The position numbers were made by a program, and so were the translations under genes. Shown here piece after piece: positions 1 to 11,729 of a stretch of 64,000 nucleotides of DNA (position 1 is its first letter; every line of letters starts with the position of its first letter). The DNA is taken from assembly GCA_907163345.1 (NCBI GenBank), contig CAJQUN010000022.1, positions 1,798,001 to 1,862,000 on the forward strand, written 5' to 3'. The DNA is from Haberlea rhodopensis (lineage: Eukaryota; Streptophyta; Magnoliopsida; Lamiales; Gesneriaceae). The notes under the pieces are model-generated. The model had not been told where the DNA came from, did not search any database, and saw only the letters and a program-made list of their open reading frames with translations.

Positions 1-3000
1 TCGGAATAATCTCTGAAAGATTTGTTATCTCCACTAAGCATGGATCGGCCACGTGATGGAAGTGAAGGATGCTCTGGGCTGGAAAACTTGACACATTATA
101 GAAGTGCAACACTTCATAATATCCAACTTCAGTATGCAGGAAAAGTTTGAAAAAATTATAAGTATATAAAATGAATTTTTGGAGCATCTAAGGTTCTTTT
201 TTTTTCCCCACTAAACTGGGGCAGAGGTGCAGAGGAGAAAAGTAGTCGTCATTCAAGGAGTTCGTTTTGCTGAGTCACTTCTCAGTCTCTGCCCACAAAT
301 CTTCCCATAACATCCTTTTTCGGAGATTATACTGGCATTTCTATCATACAACAATACAAGAATCCTGGTTATATGAAACCCTATAGTTTAACATCACATA
401 TTACTATATTAATTTAGTATATCAAGGTATGCAAGCATACTTTGTCAGGCAAATTCCCAACACTACAAGTATCAACTTACTTTTATTTTTGTGGCCAAAT
501 ATTTATGAAAGAATTCCTAAATAATGTAGTACATTTATTATTAGCAAAAACCATGTGTCAACAGATAAGAGTGTATATACAAGATCTTTAAGAGCTATAA
601 AAAACTAAAAGTAGAAAGCTCCAGAATTAGATTATACCGTGCTTGATGTGATAAAATTCATGAGTTTCCAGAAGCGCAAACCTTGAACTGGCAGTCCTCT
701 GTTCTGTAGTGACCTTCCTTCGGCTCCTTCGCCAGAATGTAGCAGCGATGTTTGGTTCACTGCGTGACAAGCTGAAACAATAATATTAATCCAATAAAAG
801 CAGCTCTCCTGGATCTCAAGAGAAATTTTGAACCTAGAAATAAGACCACTTCAAATGCAAAAACAAACCGAGAAATTAAGCGATTATTATACCTCAGTTT
901 TCTATCAATGGAATTTGGCCGCAACATCATATTTCTTAGTGAGTGTCCTGCTGCATTTGAAGATGACTCCAGCCTATGCTGATAGAGCAGGCCATCGTCC
1001 TTCTCTGCACTGCATTGGCCAACAAAATTTCATTAATGTTCAACGAAGATGCAATCAGATATTGGTATCTTGTCTTCTCCAAAGATGATTCAACAAAAAT
1101 ATTATATACTGAAATGCTTCATCAATTGTAATTACAGAAGCTACAATAGATATTGTATGCGAGTTTAAAAAAGATTTTATCGTGCTAACCTATCCGTGTC
1201 AACTTTCTCTGAAACCCCATAAAGAGGGCTGTTTGGTTCCATTGGGGAATCACAGGAATCATTTTCTGCAGAATCACTCTCCCCAGCAGCAGATATATGA
1301 GTCATAAAGATAGCCTTCGTTGATCTAGGTATTAGTTGGCCAGGATACCGCATTAGATCAACCAGTAATTCCACAGAATTCAACACAACTAAGACAGACA
1401 TATGCTTGTATGAGTCCACACAATCAGAAGCTCCTTCAGTAGGTAAACCCTAGCAAGACAGACCCAAGAGAATAGTATAAGAGCTAAACAGTGAAAAGTT
1501 CAAAAGAATGTCTTTCAAAATTCTTCTTGATAAACAAGAAAAATTCAGAAAATGGACAGAAGTAAAACATTCTGCTCAAAATCTAACCACCACAAGGCGA
1601 CTTTCAAGTCCTACAGCATCTGCAAGAACTTTAAATAATATTGCTCGGGGTCTGCATGAACCATGCTTTATGTGCCCAAGCATCTGCACCCCGCGATTCT
1701 CAGATAAATATGAGGTTTCCTCAAGAGCAGCTTTCTTGGGACTTAGCTCCGAATTCGGCCTTTTGTAAAAATCAGACACCTAATAAGGACATTATACAGG
1801 AGCACCACATCATTATTCCCCATGAATAATACTGAAAGGCCTAATGACCAATAAGATGATGATGATGATGAAAACTGAAATCAACTGAACATGGACTCGG
1901 TAAGAACCAGCCACCGTTACTCCAAATCCAACTTTAAAATAAGGCATCCACTCTCATTAACATACTTCAAGCTCTAAGGCCAATATCTATCGTGTGCGTC
2001 ATAAGAGCAAGTTACATAACATCGTTATAATATTACTAGCAAGGTAAATTATTCCGCAAGAAAACAAAGACAAATAATAATTTTTTGCAGTTACAAAATG
2101 GATAAACTTGTATTTCAGGGAAGAGTGGGTCGAATGGACTGATCACTACAGGAAAGGATTGGTCATAGCATATTATATCCAAGGACCAAGCAAGAACCTA
2201 AATGGAAGGGATATTAATTAAAAAGGATTAAGTTTTCACACGAAATTTGAAATAAAGCATCAATGAAAACAATTTCTTAAACTTTTAAAATATATTGTAC
2301 CATTACTTGGCACTTCAAACACAAATGTGGGCACATAAAAAAATTCAACAAATTGCTATCGGAGGTGCATGTAATATTTTGAATGAAGAAGAATCTGTAC
2401 TCACTAAGCCAGCAATCTTTTTTATCATAGCAGCAGGATTTCTGTTCAAACCCTTAACCAGAGGCACAATATACTGCTTGAGCATAGAAAGCTTCTTGTC
2501 TTTCTCAGCATCTACAAGAATCACCTCACCTCCCAATTCTTCATGCTCCAACCCACGAAGCTCCTCCAAGGTAGGTATATCTTCATAAAGTTCCTTAAGC
2601 TTTTTCTCCTGTTCATGAAAATATCACTAAGAACAGCCTCTAGTGTTGGGAAAGGAACATGTCAACATGCAACCAGTTCATTAGAGAAGACAACGGAAAA
2701 AATGCAAGGGGAAAGCAGCTGGGCCTCTGGCATACAGTCACAAGTTCTTACTCAAGCAACCAAGTTCATCATACAAGGATTACAGGGTGCAAACTGTGAT
2801 ACTTCAATTAAACAACGGTAAATTATGTGGATATTATTAGTACAATATGTAAATATCATTATACTTTAAAAAATCCCATCTCCAGCATTGCACAATGAAC
2901 AAAATCTACTTTCACCTAGACCAATAAGTGTGCTCTACACTAGAATGATACTTGTCCACTAAAAATAGAATTGATATTTCATGTCCCAATTTCTTTTAAA

Positions 3001-3281
3001 AAATGTAAGATCATAAGGAAAAAAATTCTCACAGGGACAACAGAGTAGAAACCATTTGGAAGGGGCTCAGAAAGCATTCCTGTGCTCCATAGGATTTGTG
3101 ATGCTGTTTTACGTGACAACCTATCATAGCTCTCTTTTTCAACTAACTCTTTATCCCTCATAGTTTCTTTCACGGATTCCAGAGATACGGATCCAAAATT
3201 GTCAACAAAATCTGAAGGCCACCATTCAGTACCAGAAACCCTCTGCCCTGAAGATTCCGCATCATCTCGTGAATCCTCCAT
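1..3281 (-). CDS. Raf-like MAPKKK with EDR1-type N-terminal domain (3' part outside window)
   Basis: Seven coding exons read on the minus strand, all with consistent phase and GT-AG junctions: 3281-3033, 2608-2405, 1779-1588, 1449-1190, 1009-893, 771-682 and 78 to beyond base 1. They give about 396 residues with no stop. The segments WWPSDFVDNFGSVSL, ILWSTGMLSEPLPNGFYSVVP, VILVDAEKDKKLSML, IKHGSCRPRAILFKVLADAV and THISAAGESDSAENDSCDSP match, from memory, the N-terminal EDR1 domain (a papain/transglutaminase-like fold) and linker of plant Raf-type MAPKKKs such as Arabidopsis At3g58640/At2g42640. The Ser/Thr kinase domain should lie left of the window. In the family this region regulates the kinase. 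The ATG at 3281 is preceded in frame by a TGA 15 bases upstream. EDR1 domains also occur in a few non-kinase proteins, so the kinase itself is inferred. Confidence 0.88.
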
Positions 3282-5815
3282 GATAATAAATTCTCATAAT
3301 GAAAGACTATTTCAATCTTGCTTTCACCCCATCAAAGGACTCATTAGTTGCACGGTTAAAAAGATGCTCATTGATGTACAAACCTTCTTCCAGTTCTCCA
3401 CCGTTGTAGCGTATGACCTGAAATTTAAAAATAGATTTAACTTAGCAGTTCACCACTAGATCAATAGCAAATCATTTTATGATCAAAGTCACCAGTAAAT
3501 TATAGGGGATAAATATTGAAGCACAACACAGATATCAGTTGGCAAATTTCAGGAGTACCCATAGATAACCCAGTTACCTGATGCAAAACCAAATATGTGA
3601 AATCTTTATGAACAAAATTGAAGATTATAGCACCAAGAAACATCAGTCACTCCCCTCCAGAGAAAAAAAAATGTACACCTCAGATTTGAAAGCTTGATTT
3701 CACTGAAATGAAGTTTCAAATGAGAAGTGAATAGCACAATTTCTGGATATTTCCTTAAAAAATAATGGCGGTGAAATATTAAGAAAGTTTTTTATGGTCT
3801 AAAAAAATACACAATGGCGTGGTGAATTCAATTTAGCTTAGTAATTAAAAACTCGGCGACAAGCAAGGTCAAGCTGATCACACTTTGTTTGTTAAAAAGG
3901 ATGAGTCAACTAACAGTACTCATTCTATACATAGAGGGGTTTGGGAATCACAGGTAGTGACTCAGAGGGGTTTGGGAATCTCAAGAAAAAGACTCCAACA
4001 TGTATTCAAAATCCAGAACCTTGGAACTCCTAGTTACTTTTATAGCAACAATAATTTCAAAAGGTCAGAAAAAAATGTTTGGGTAACGAAGTAAGTACAC
4101 TCTCGGCTTACTTAAAGAGACAAGGGAGCTTAGACAGAAGCCAGCTAATACACCACTGAAATGACACTAGAAGTGGAAGATAAAAAAAGATCCTCCAATG
4201 AGTAAGAAAGCCATCAACACTTGATAGGTAAATTGACTTAGTTGTCATGTGGTGCTATGATTGCTATTAGTGTGAGCATACTTATTTAGCTTGTGCATGC
4301 AAATGAGGCACATGGAACGAATAAGATTCTAATATCTCTGAAGATAAGTCTTACAAGAGGTTCGTTGTTCAAGAAATTGTAGTTAAGAGATGTAATGTGT
4401 TTCTCAGATGTAGAGTACGGTTGAGGGTGGTAGCATTGCACAAAGGTCTAGGGGAATTTATGACTTGGAAAAGCAAAAGGTAAAATATGGCTACATAAAT
4501 ACAGAGAAAGCCGAATTTACGGGTACATCCCAAGGAACGTGTAACTTATCCAGGGACAAAGATTAATTACAGGACTAGATAGCTAGTTCACAAGCTAGCT
4601 TAGCAAGATCACAAGAAGCACATGAGGATTGGCGTATCGTTAATTAAGACCGAGATAGAAATGGGACAATTACACATTCTTAAGTTCCACAAAAAATCAC
4701 CAGAGGTCGATGATATCAATGCTTTTCCAAAATAAAGTTTTGATCTTTGTATTTGCAAGTTGGGAACGACATATATATAATCGCCGGGTAAGCTAATTTT
4801 TTTACTCGTCAACTGAATTAGTAATCAACAACAAATATATATCTTGGTATTTAACTATTTATCAATACCTATTATGTTATTCTCTAACACCATTCACAGT
4901 GCAAGAGAAAATACCGCATATAACTACTCTTATAAGAAACATAATCGAAGTAGCATCATATACATCAGAAAACATATTCAATTTAAAGTGTATAATGTAA
5001 TTTCAGAAACCAGTCCTATCAAAATTTCAGTCAATATCAAACTTAAAATCTTTCAGCAAATTTTTCAAAACAAGCACACATCATCATATATTTTCAGATG
5101 TGCCCTTCAGTTCTAATTAGACGGTTGATTCGTATAGCAAATCTACAATCCCAGAACCAAACGCACTAGTGATGTCCACTCAAAAGTGGTTTCCATTCAA
5201 GTGAAAAAAGTACACATTGAAGCACATAAGACTACTCGAAGTCATAGAATTGACCCCCCTAAAACTCAAACTTGACGGGATGACCATAGAATTAAGTTAA
5301 TGTAGCTGCCGAAGGAACACAATTGAGTTTTCCAACCATGCATCACTTAAATAAAAAATCACTCGCCAAAATCTCTCAAACCGCGTTGCAGATCTTCAAT
5401 CACACCAACAACTACTTCAAAATCAATAATCAAGTCACTTATACGCTTTCTTTCACCTCGCGTGCAATGCTTCGATCACTTCACTTCACTCCAAATCAGC
5501 ACAAATCCAGTAACAATAATTCTGCTACAAATCCTCAAAAATGGGAGAAAAAAGAAAAAAGTAAATTCAAACAAAACACACCGACAAACTAAAAACAAAA
5601 TCTACAACTGCACGCAGCAAAGAGCTCACTGGTTAAAGAATCGTGATCGAGAAGTTTACCACAGGCAGATCTCAGCACCAGCAGCAGAATCAACTCACAT
5701 TTGAATCCACCAACGACAAATCCAATCCTCCAAATAAAAAATAAATAAACAAAAGACTCAGAATTACTGCTAAATTTAAATTAAAAATTTATAGGTACAA
5801 TCTTCATATAACGTA
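3282..5815 (-). other. Probable 5' leader and leader intron of the Raf-like kinase gene
   Basis: No coding region is supported here. On the minus strand a good acceptor at 3418 (pyrimidine-rich, ending in ttcag) suggests that the first coding exon begins at 3417 with about 136 bases of leader. A plausible donor (G/GTAAAC) lies near 5659, which would make a 2.2-kb leader intron and a first non-coding exon of about 5815-5660. This is inference from splice-site shape only. The small open frames in the stretch have no recognisable content. Confidence 0.45.
3933..3980. repeat. Two-copy 31-bp direct repeat in the leader intron
   Basis: The 17-base word agaggggtttgggaatc occurs at 3933 and again at 3964, a period of 31. 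It is a minor duplication in intron-like DNA. Confidence 0.6.
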
Positions 5816-5841
5816 CAGAGAATGTAGATGCAGACGAGGTG

Positions 5842-5851
5842 ATTTATATAA
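5842..5851 (-). promoter_or_regulatory. TATA box upstream of the Raf-like kinase gene
   Basis: The minus strand reads gttatataaatcac here, a strong plant TATA box. A start site about 30 bases downstream, near 5815, fits the inferred non-coding first exon. The link to the gene is inferred from position and strand. Confidence 0.55.
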
Positions 5852-7498
5852 CGAGAAAGGGAGGCGGGGGATTTATTCTCTTCGATTATCATAAGTATAA
5901 TTATTAGTGGTATTAAATCTTCTGAGATTGGATTTTCTGAACTAGAGGTGCAATATGCAATGCACAATGTACAATGGGAAAGTCGAAAGTATATTCGTAC
6001 CCCAAGGTACAATATCTTAGGACTTCAATGAGCGATGTACAACTTTCTATCCTTTTTATTTGGTGTGTGGTAATAAATGGTTTTTTTAAGGGAAAAAAAC
6101 ATTTATGATTATCAAAATTATTACATATATATTTTTTCAATAAAATTTAAAGTAATTTAATAAAATAATTTGTTTATCGATAGAAAAAATAATTAAAACG
6201 AGTAAGTTACAGTTTAAACTATCTAACTAATTGATTTTGTTTATGATAATCTTAAACTTTGTTATTATTTATGTTATATATTACATGAGGGCACTTATAT
6301 GATTTGATAATGAATTTGATATGACAGATATATTAGATGCATTTCAAATCCATCACAATTACAATTACATAAAGTAGTAAATATATGGATTTGAAATACA
6401 CTCAATATAAATTCATCCAAATAATAAAATAGATTTGAAATCAAGGATCTGAAATCCCTAAATCCAAATATACCCTGATTAGATTCTCTCCAAAACTATT
6501 AATATCTATATTTTGTTAAAAGTAAAATACAAAATATAATGTGTATTCAATATAAATAAGTGCTTCAATTTTGTCTCATGGTGTCATTAGTTTATAAATA
6601 ATTTTTAAAACTTCACTATCAAAACGTCTTTAAACATTATAAAATATATATATTATTTTCTTTCTCCAGCTGTAAAAATGCTTCAATCTTGTCTCACATT
6701 TCCATTATTTCACAAATAATTAAACAACTAATTTCAAAAAAACTTTCAAACATCAAATAATATATATATATGGATCGCATGTTTGTTATTCTAATATGAG
6801 CTAAGGGTATCATAAAAATACAAACTGGGTTAATTTAAACAACTAATTTCAAAAAAACTTTCAAACATCAAATAATATATATATATGGATCGCATGTTTG
6901 TTATTCTAATATGAGCTAAGGGTATCATAAAAATACAAACTGAGTTAATGTCTCTTATAAATTACTTAATGTTGTTTCATTAATTAATTTTTTAAGTAAA
7001 TTACTTCAATTATAATTAGGTTTAAAAGAAACACTTGAGTTTTTTTAAAAGAAATAGTTGAGTTGACTGATAAAAAAATTGAAAATAAAAGATTTGTTAC
7101 CATATACTCTTACATAGAGATTGATGACATAATGCATACATTAAATAGTTTTTTTTAATCAAATGTAATAGGAATTGTGTTTTATAATGTTCGAACTCGA
7201 GCTATTTTTAAATATATATATATATATATAACATCTAATCCCATTTTGACCTAGAAAATTTGACAACATATCAGTCAAATCGCATAATGTAACTAACGTA
7301 AGGTTGAAGGTAATTAATTAATAATTTATTATAAGGGGGGTAGTGAATCACGTGGTAATAGAGCGAAATTTGGTGAGATCTCCGACAGCCAGCTGGTGAA
7401 GTGGTGGCTTCCCAACATCCACACCTTCCTCCGCGTGAAACCTTTTAAAAGGCCATTCAATGATTCAATTATGCTCGCTTTTATTTGAGGACCCCGGC
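5852..7498. other. AT-rich intergenic DNA
   Basis: No coding or RNA gene is supported. It is very AT-rich, with short (AT)n runs (about 6760-6775 and 7205-7232) and the tandem duplication listed separately. A more GC-rich patch at 7330-7490 has a short open frame with no recognisable motif. Confidence 0.6.
6721..6949. repeat. 115-bp tandem duplication
   Basis: Bases 6721-6834 are repeated at 6836-6949 with a period of 115. I see one difference (ctgggtt against ctgagtt near the end), so the duplication is recent or conserved by gene conversion. Confidence 0.95.
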
Positions 7499-7878
7499 TA
7501 GAGCTGTTTAACAGACGAGTCAATCTGGAATTGGGTCGATTAGCCTGGTTTGGAACCAGAATCGGGCTAATCGATTTCGAATCGATCTGGAGCCGGTAAG
7601 ATACCGGGTCGAGTCGGTTCTATCTTTTTGGATCCGATATCTTACTGGTTTCGGACCAAACGGATCCGATTCCGGGCTGAACCGAAACTGGATCCATTAT
7701 TTTTTTTAAAAAAAATAATTATTATTTTTATTTAGTATCAAAAAATTCAAAAAAAAGTCGGTTCCGGTTGAATCGAAATCGGATCCAATCCGATTCCTTA
7801 ACAGATCGGATCGGTTTCGGGATTATCGAATCAGGAACCGACCGATTCCGAACCGGATCGTACCATTAATCAGCCTTA
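7499..7878. mobile_element. Non-autonomous hAT element (MITE), 380 bp
   Basis: The left end begins tagagctgtttaac and the right end, reverse complemented, begins taaggctgattaat, giving imperfect terminal inverted repeats of the hAT TAGNGCTG type. The element is flanked by accccggc (7491-7498) and accccgac (7879-7886), an 8-bp target-site duplication with one mismatch, the size expected for hAT. The interior is full of repeated ggatccgat and ggttccg words and has no transposase. Confidence 0.85.
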
Positions 7879-8000
7879 ACCCCGACTCTCTCTTCCCATA
7901 TTAAATTATAAGGCTGCGTTTGTTTTATTTGCATGATCATTAGTATTATTGATATAATATAGAATAATGTTGAATAAATAATAGTATGTTTATTTTAAAT

Positions 8001-8084
8001 AATTAATATCGTGATTATAAATCTTTGAATAATTAATATTGTGATTATAAATCTTTGAATAATTAATATTGTGATTATAAATCT
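8001..8084. repeat. 30-bp tandem repeat, about 2.8 copies
   Basis: A unit starting aattaatattgtgattataa repeats at 8001, 8031 and 8061. It lies in AT-rich DNA between two hAT MITEs. Confidence 0.9.
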
Positions 8085-8329
8085 AATTAAATGATAAATT
8101 ACTGTGTCCTAAGCCCTTATTAATAATATTATTTTTGGTTTGATATAATGGAAAAGTGATAATAAATATGATAGAAGGATAATCACGAGTCTAGATAAAT
8201 TATCCCAACAAAAAATTGAGATTACTAATCAATTGTAAATATTGTTTTATGCAAGGATTAACTGAGGCAATTTTGAAGTAAACAATTGATGAGCTTGATA
8301 AAATAAGCACATCTATTCTTAATTCAGGC

Positions 8330-8544
8330 CAGTGTTTTTAAAATCGGATCGGATATGAAATCGGTGTCCTTACTGGTTATATGTTCGATTGGTGGAACCA
8401 CTGGTCCAACCGGTCGACCGGTTCAATCTGGTTCCCATCGATTTTTAGCAAGGTGGTTTTATAGGGTTAATCGGAACGTATCAAGCACCGGTTACCGATT
8501 AAAACGGTTGAATCGATCGGTCCGATCCGATTTGCAAAACATTG
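8330..8544. mobile_element. Non-autonomous hAT element (MITE), 215 bp
   Basis: The terminal inverted repeats are cagtgtttttaaaatcggat on the left and caatgttttgcaaatcggat on the right (reverse complement). The flanks are attcaggc (8322-8329) and atccaggc (8545-8552), an 8-bp target-site duplication with one mismatch. The interior is a run of ggttcaacc/accggt-type words. The CAGTGTTTTTAAAA terminus is typical of plant hAT families. It carries no coding capacity. Confidence 0.9.
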
Positions 8545-8568
8545 ATCCAGGCAAGTAAACATTGCCTA

Positions 8569-8790
8569 TCCCAAGTGGGTGTCGGAGTTGGTGGAGTATG
8601 GTGAGCTCAGAGCCGTAAGATCATGAGTTCGATTCCCCCTGCCAATACTTTATCGGTCTGAACATATCGCACTGGGCTTATCTAATGTGATTTACCTGGT
8701 TCACATTATTTGTATGCAATTGCGTTCGTCCGGAGGTTTACTCATTACGTGCCCTAATGACAGCGATTGCGGTTTATCATAAACAAAAAA
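8569..8790 (+). mobile_element. tRNA-derived SINE, complete, with 15-bp target-site duplication
   Basis: An internal RNA polymerase III promoter is visible: an A box (tgtcggagttgg, 8580-8591) and a B box (agttcgattcc, 8626-8636). The tRNA-like head is followed by an unrelated body and ends in a short A-rich tail (aaacaaaaaa). Perfect 15-bp direct repeats agtaaacattgccta lie at 8554-8568 and 8791-8805, which is diagnostic of LINE-mediated insertion. The 5' repeat begins two bases after the TSD of the neighbouring hAT MITE. The type resembles SINEs I associate with Lamiales genomes, but that is recollection only. Confidence 0.92.
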
Positions 8791-8805
8791 AGTAAACATT
8801 GCCTA

Positions 8806-9045
8806 ATAATATATTTAATCATATTAATTTCCTCTCTCATTTCGGTTTCAAAATTAAAAGTCTCCCTTCATTATAAACATTAATTAATTATTTGTTGCAC
8901 GCGTCTCTCACACATACATTTTGTTCTTCAAATACTTATCATATTATTTTAAGGCTTTTTTGTCACGGTGTAAATTTCAGAGTGAAATTAAGGAAATAAT
9001 ATTATTTTGTCATTTAAAAAACTATTTACAGAAAAAAAAAATGCA
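8806..9045. other. AT-rich intergenic spacer
   Basis: Nothing recognisable lies between the SINE and the copia element. Confidence 0.5.
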
Positions 9046-9050
9046 GAGTT

Positions 9051-9546
9051 TGTTGGAAATTTGACCCTCCAAATTCATTCCTAGGATCTGCACTTTTTTT
9101 ATGAAAAAACAAGCAAAAGTAAAAATAATAACGACACAATAATTTAACGTGAAAAACTCTCAAATCATGATAAAAACCATCAGGGCAAGAGAATAAATTA
9201 CACTATACGAAAATTATTACAACCACATAATTTTTCTTCTCACCCCAACACGTACCCGCAAAGCTTTCCCACTTGCCACACTTTATAACTCACACCTCAT
9301 TTTTACAAGAAAGATACCTAATAAGATCTTTTCTGATGTAGAAGATCGGTCACAGCTGCAATCACAGAGCATACTAATAATTTAACTATATTCTAATACA
9401 AGAGAGAAATTTATCTAAAGTTAAAAGTTGCTAGACAAGTTATTGACTGGTGCACTTAAATCAAATGCCTCAAACCTTCATTTATAGGTAGGATTTGCCC
9501 ATTGTTTGCTTTTGCAAACGATGTGGGACAAAATACAATCCCATCA
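9051..9546 (-). repeat. 3' LTR of the copia element
   Basis: It aligns over its whole length with 11041-11527. In element orientation it begins tgatgggattg and ends near ttccaaca. It contains the shared words gtcccacatc and tttgcttttgcaaa. Confidence 0.9.
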
Positions 9547-9905
9547 ATCTCCACCTTGTGATTTCGTTGTCTCACAACACTCCACCTCGATGAAGATCAC
9601 ATAGCTTCTGCTAACTGACATTGTAAGACAATCATAATTATCAATGTAGAGAATTATCATGATCCACCATAAAAAGCATACTCGCTCAGAATTAACCATT
9701 CCAATAATTTCAATTCGGCCCATGTCGAAAAATTTCATTGCTGAAAAATTATTGTGCAACTCCATGTTTTGACTCTCCTAGAAGTTAGTCAGGCATCGAC
9801 ATGAATGTCCACCACACATCCTACATTAATGCCAAATTAATGCCCGTTACATTAATGCCAAATTAATGCCCGTATGCAAAACTGTCGACCCACTAGCATT
9901 ATATA

Positions 9906-10901
9906 TCAAATATCATGGTAACTTGGGGACAACATCATGCCATAAAGATGTACATGTCCTTTTCCATAGGACATCAAAATAGGAGACAATGTTAGCTTCA
10001 TTATCATCATCTCTACTTGCTGATACGAAGCAATTTGCCGAACCCGCTCCAACTCTTGGACATTTTTTCTTGATGTGGCTTGGTTGTCCACATCCTCAAC
10101 ATGCTTTATGTACATAGTTTTTCTTCTTCCAATCATGAGCTATCATTGCAAAACTTTCATGTGGACTATTACTCATGCCATGTATTCTCTCTTCAGAAAG
10201 AAGCATAATAGTAACCTATGAGAAAATGGTTTTCTTCTTCCCATGAATCAAGATCGGTTTCATGTGTTCATATGAATGTGGAAGAGACCAGGTGAGTCTC
10301 AAGGCCTGATCATCATCATCTATTATAACTCCAATAGATTCAAGCTCTGAAACAATGTCATTCAGAACACTTAAATGATCTGAAATAGTAGTAACATCCT
10401 TCATTCGCAATGTATGAAACTGTTCTTTCAGATAGACACGATTTGAACGCCCTTTGTCTGATACAGCTCTTCGAGCTTTTCCCAGAGTTTCTTAGCCGTA
10501 GAGATTACATACACATTTGCTAGAACATTTTTTGCTAGGCATAGACGGATTACAATTGCTCATCTCAAATCCAGATCCTCTCAATCCTCATTGTTCATTC
10601 CAACTTTACCTGTTGCACTAGTCTTTCCAATAGTATAACTAGTATCACTGCTGCTTTCAGGGATTACTCTGCCCTTTGTGTAAACCATACTGAATCATCA
10701 CATCCCTGACTTGCACTTGCCACAAGCCAATGTTGATTTTCCCATCAAATTTCTCCATATCAAAACTGGCTGCATTTGAAACTCTGCTTCCCGACATTGT
10801 CTTGTGATACTTTGATGGATTTTATTATAGACCATAATAGTACACACTAAGTAAGCTCTCAGGAAATAGTGAATCTTGATCTTTCCTAGACAGAACTTCA
10901 A
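9906..10901 (-). pseudogene. Copia gag remnant (UBN2-type capsid and CCHC zinc knuckle)
   Basis: Reading the minus strand, fragments of a copia Gag appear in order: MEKFDGKINIGLWQVQVRDV near 10740, SDHLSVLNDIVSELESIGV with LRLTWSLPHSYEHM at 10216-10410, then a knuckle GCGQPSHIKKKCPR near 10080, where an in-frame stop sits between the two N-terminal cysteines of the CCHC motif. Further stops and frame changes break the gene throughout, so it cannot make a full Gag. The pol region that should follow is absent. Confidence 0.8.
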
Positions 10902-11027
10902 GATTCCCAGGAAAATTGATGGGGGTCACACTGGTCACTTAAATACCGATTTTTCTAGACAGAACCTCCTTAGTCAATACGTATTCGCCTACCACACCAA
11001 AGCTCCACCATAACAAAAGAACGCATA

Positions 11028-11038
11028 CTCTGATACCA
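11028..11038 (-). other. Primer-binding site of the copia element
   Basis: The minus strand reads tggtatcagag, complementary to the 3' end of initiator methionine tRNA, two bases inside the 5' LTR. It fixes the orientation of the element. Confidence 0.88.
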
Positions 11039-11040
11039 CT

Positions 11041-11527
11041 TACTGAAATTTTGACCCTCCAAATTCACCCACCAGTATCTGCACATTTTATGGAAAAGCA
11101 AGCAAAAGGATAAATAATAACGACACAAGGATTTAACGCGAAAAACTCTCAAATCAGGAGAAAAACCACCAGGATCAGAGAAGAAAATATAATATATAAA
11201 AATTATTACAACCGCATAATTTTTCTTCTCACCCGAGACACACACACAAAGCTTTCCCACTAGCCACACTTCATAACTCACATATCTCCCTTTTACAACA
11301 CCTAATAAATCTTTTCTGATGAAGAAGATCAGCCAAAGCTGCAACCACATAGCATATTAAGAATTTTACTAGATTCTAATACAAGAGAGAAATTTATATA
11401 AAGCCAAAAGTTGTTAGACAAACTATTGGCTTGTGCACTTAAATCAAAGGCCTCGAGCATCTTTTATAGGTAGGAGTTGCCCACTGTTTGCTTTTGCAAA
11501 TGATGTGGGACAATAAACAATCCATCA
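11041..11527 (-). repeat. 5' LTR of the copia element
   Basis: It matches 9051-9546. It starts tgatggattg on the minus strand, next to the gagtt duplication. Confidence 0.9.
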
Positions 11528-11729
11528 GAGTTTGAATATTTATAGACTTCTGTTGGCGTCAATTCGAAGGGAATATCATGCATGCAAGTTATGAAAGACG
11601 TGAGAAGTAAGGAATTGACCATTTTAACCCACCTTATCTAGGGTTTCTCTAATTTTCTTTTGCGATATTTTGGGATTTCACAGGTATGCGTATGCCAAAA
11701 AATTTAATACCATAGTATGACTAATGGAT

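Larger units (their letters stand above)
9051..11527 (-). mobile_element. Short, internally deleted Ty1-copia retrotransposon with both LTRs
   Basis: Two direct LTRs (9051-9546 and 11041-11527) flank a 1.5-kb interior. The 5-bp target-site duplication gagtt is seen at 9046-9050 and 11528-11532. The element reads on the minus strand: a primer-binding site complementary to initiator Met tRNA lies just inside the right LTR, and a purine-rich tract (caaggtggagat) adjoins the left LTR. Only gag remnants are recognisable. Protease, integrase, RT and RNase H are missing or unreadable. The LTRs differ at many positions, so the copy is old. Confidence 0.92.

Noticed and set aside
7329..7523. A 64-codon minus-strand frame as a small gene
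   Set aside because: No motif, no ATG context or TATA box, and it runs into the hAT MITE at 7499.
8569..8790. A functional tRNA gene
   Set aside because: It has A and B boxes, but no cloverleaf-closing acceptor stem is evident and it continues into a SINE body flanked by a 15-bp TSD.
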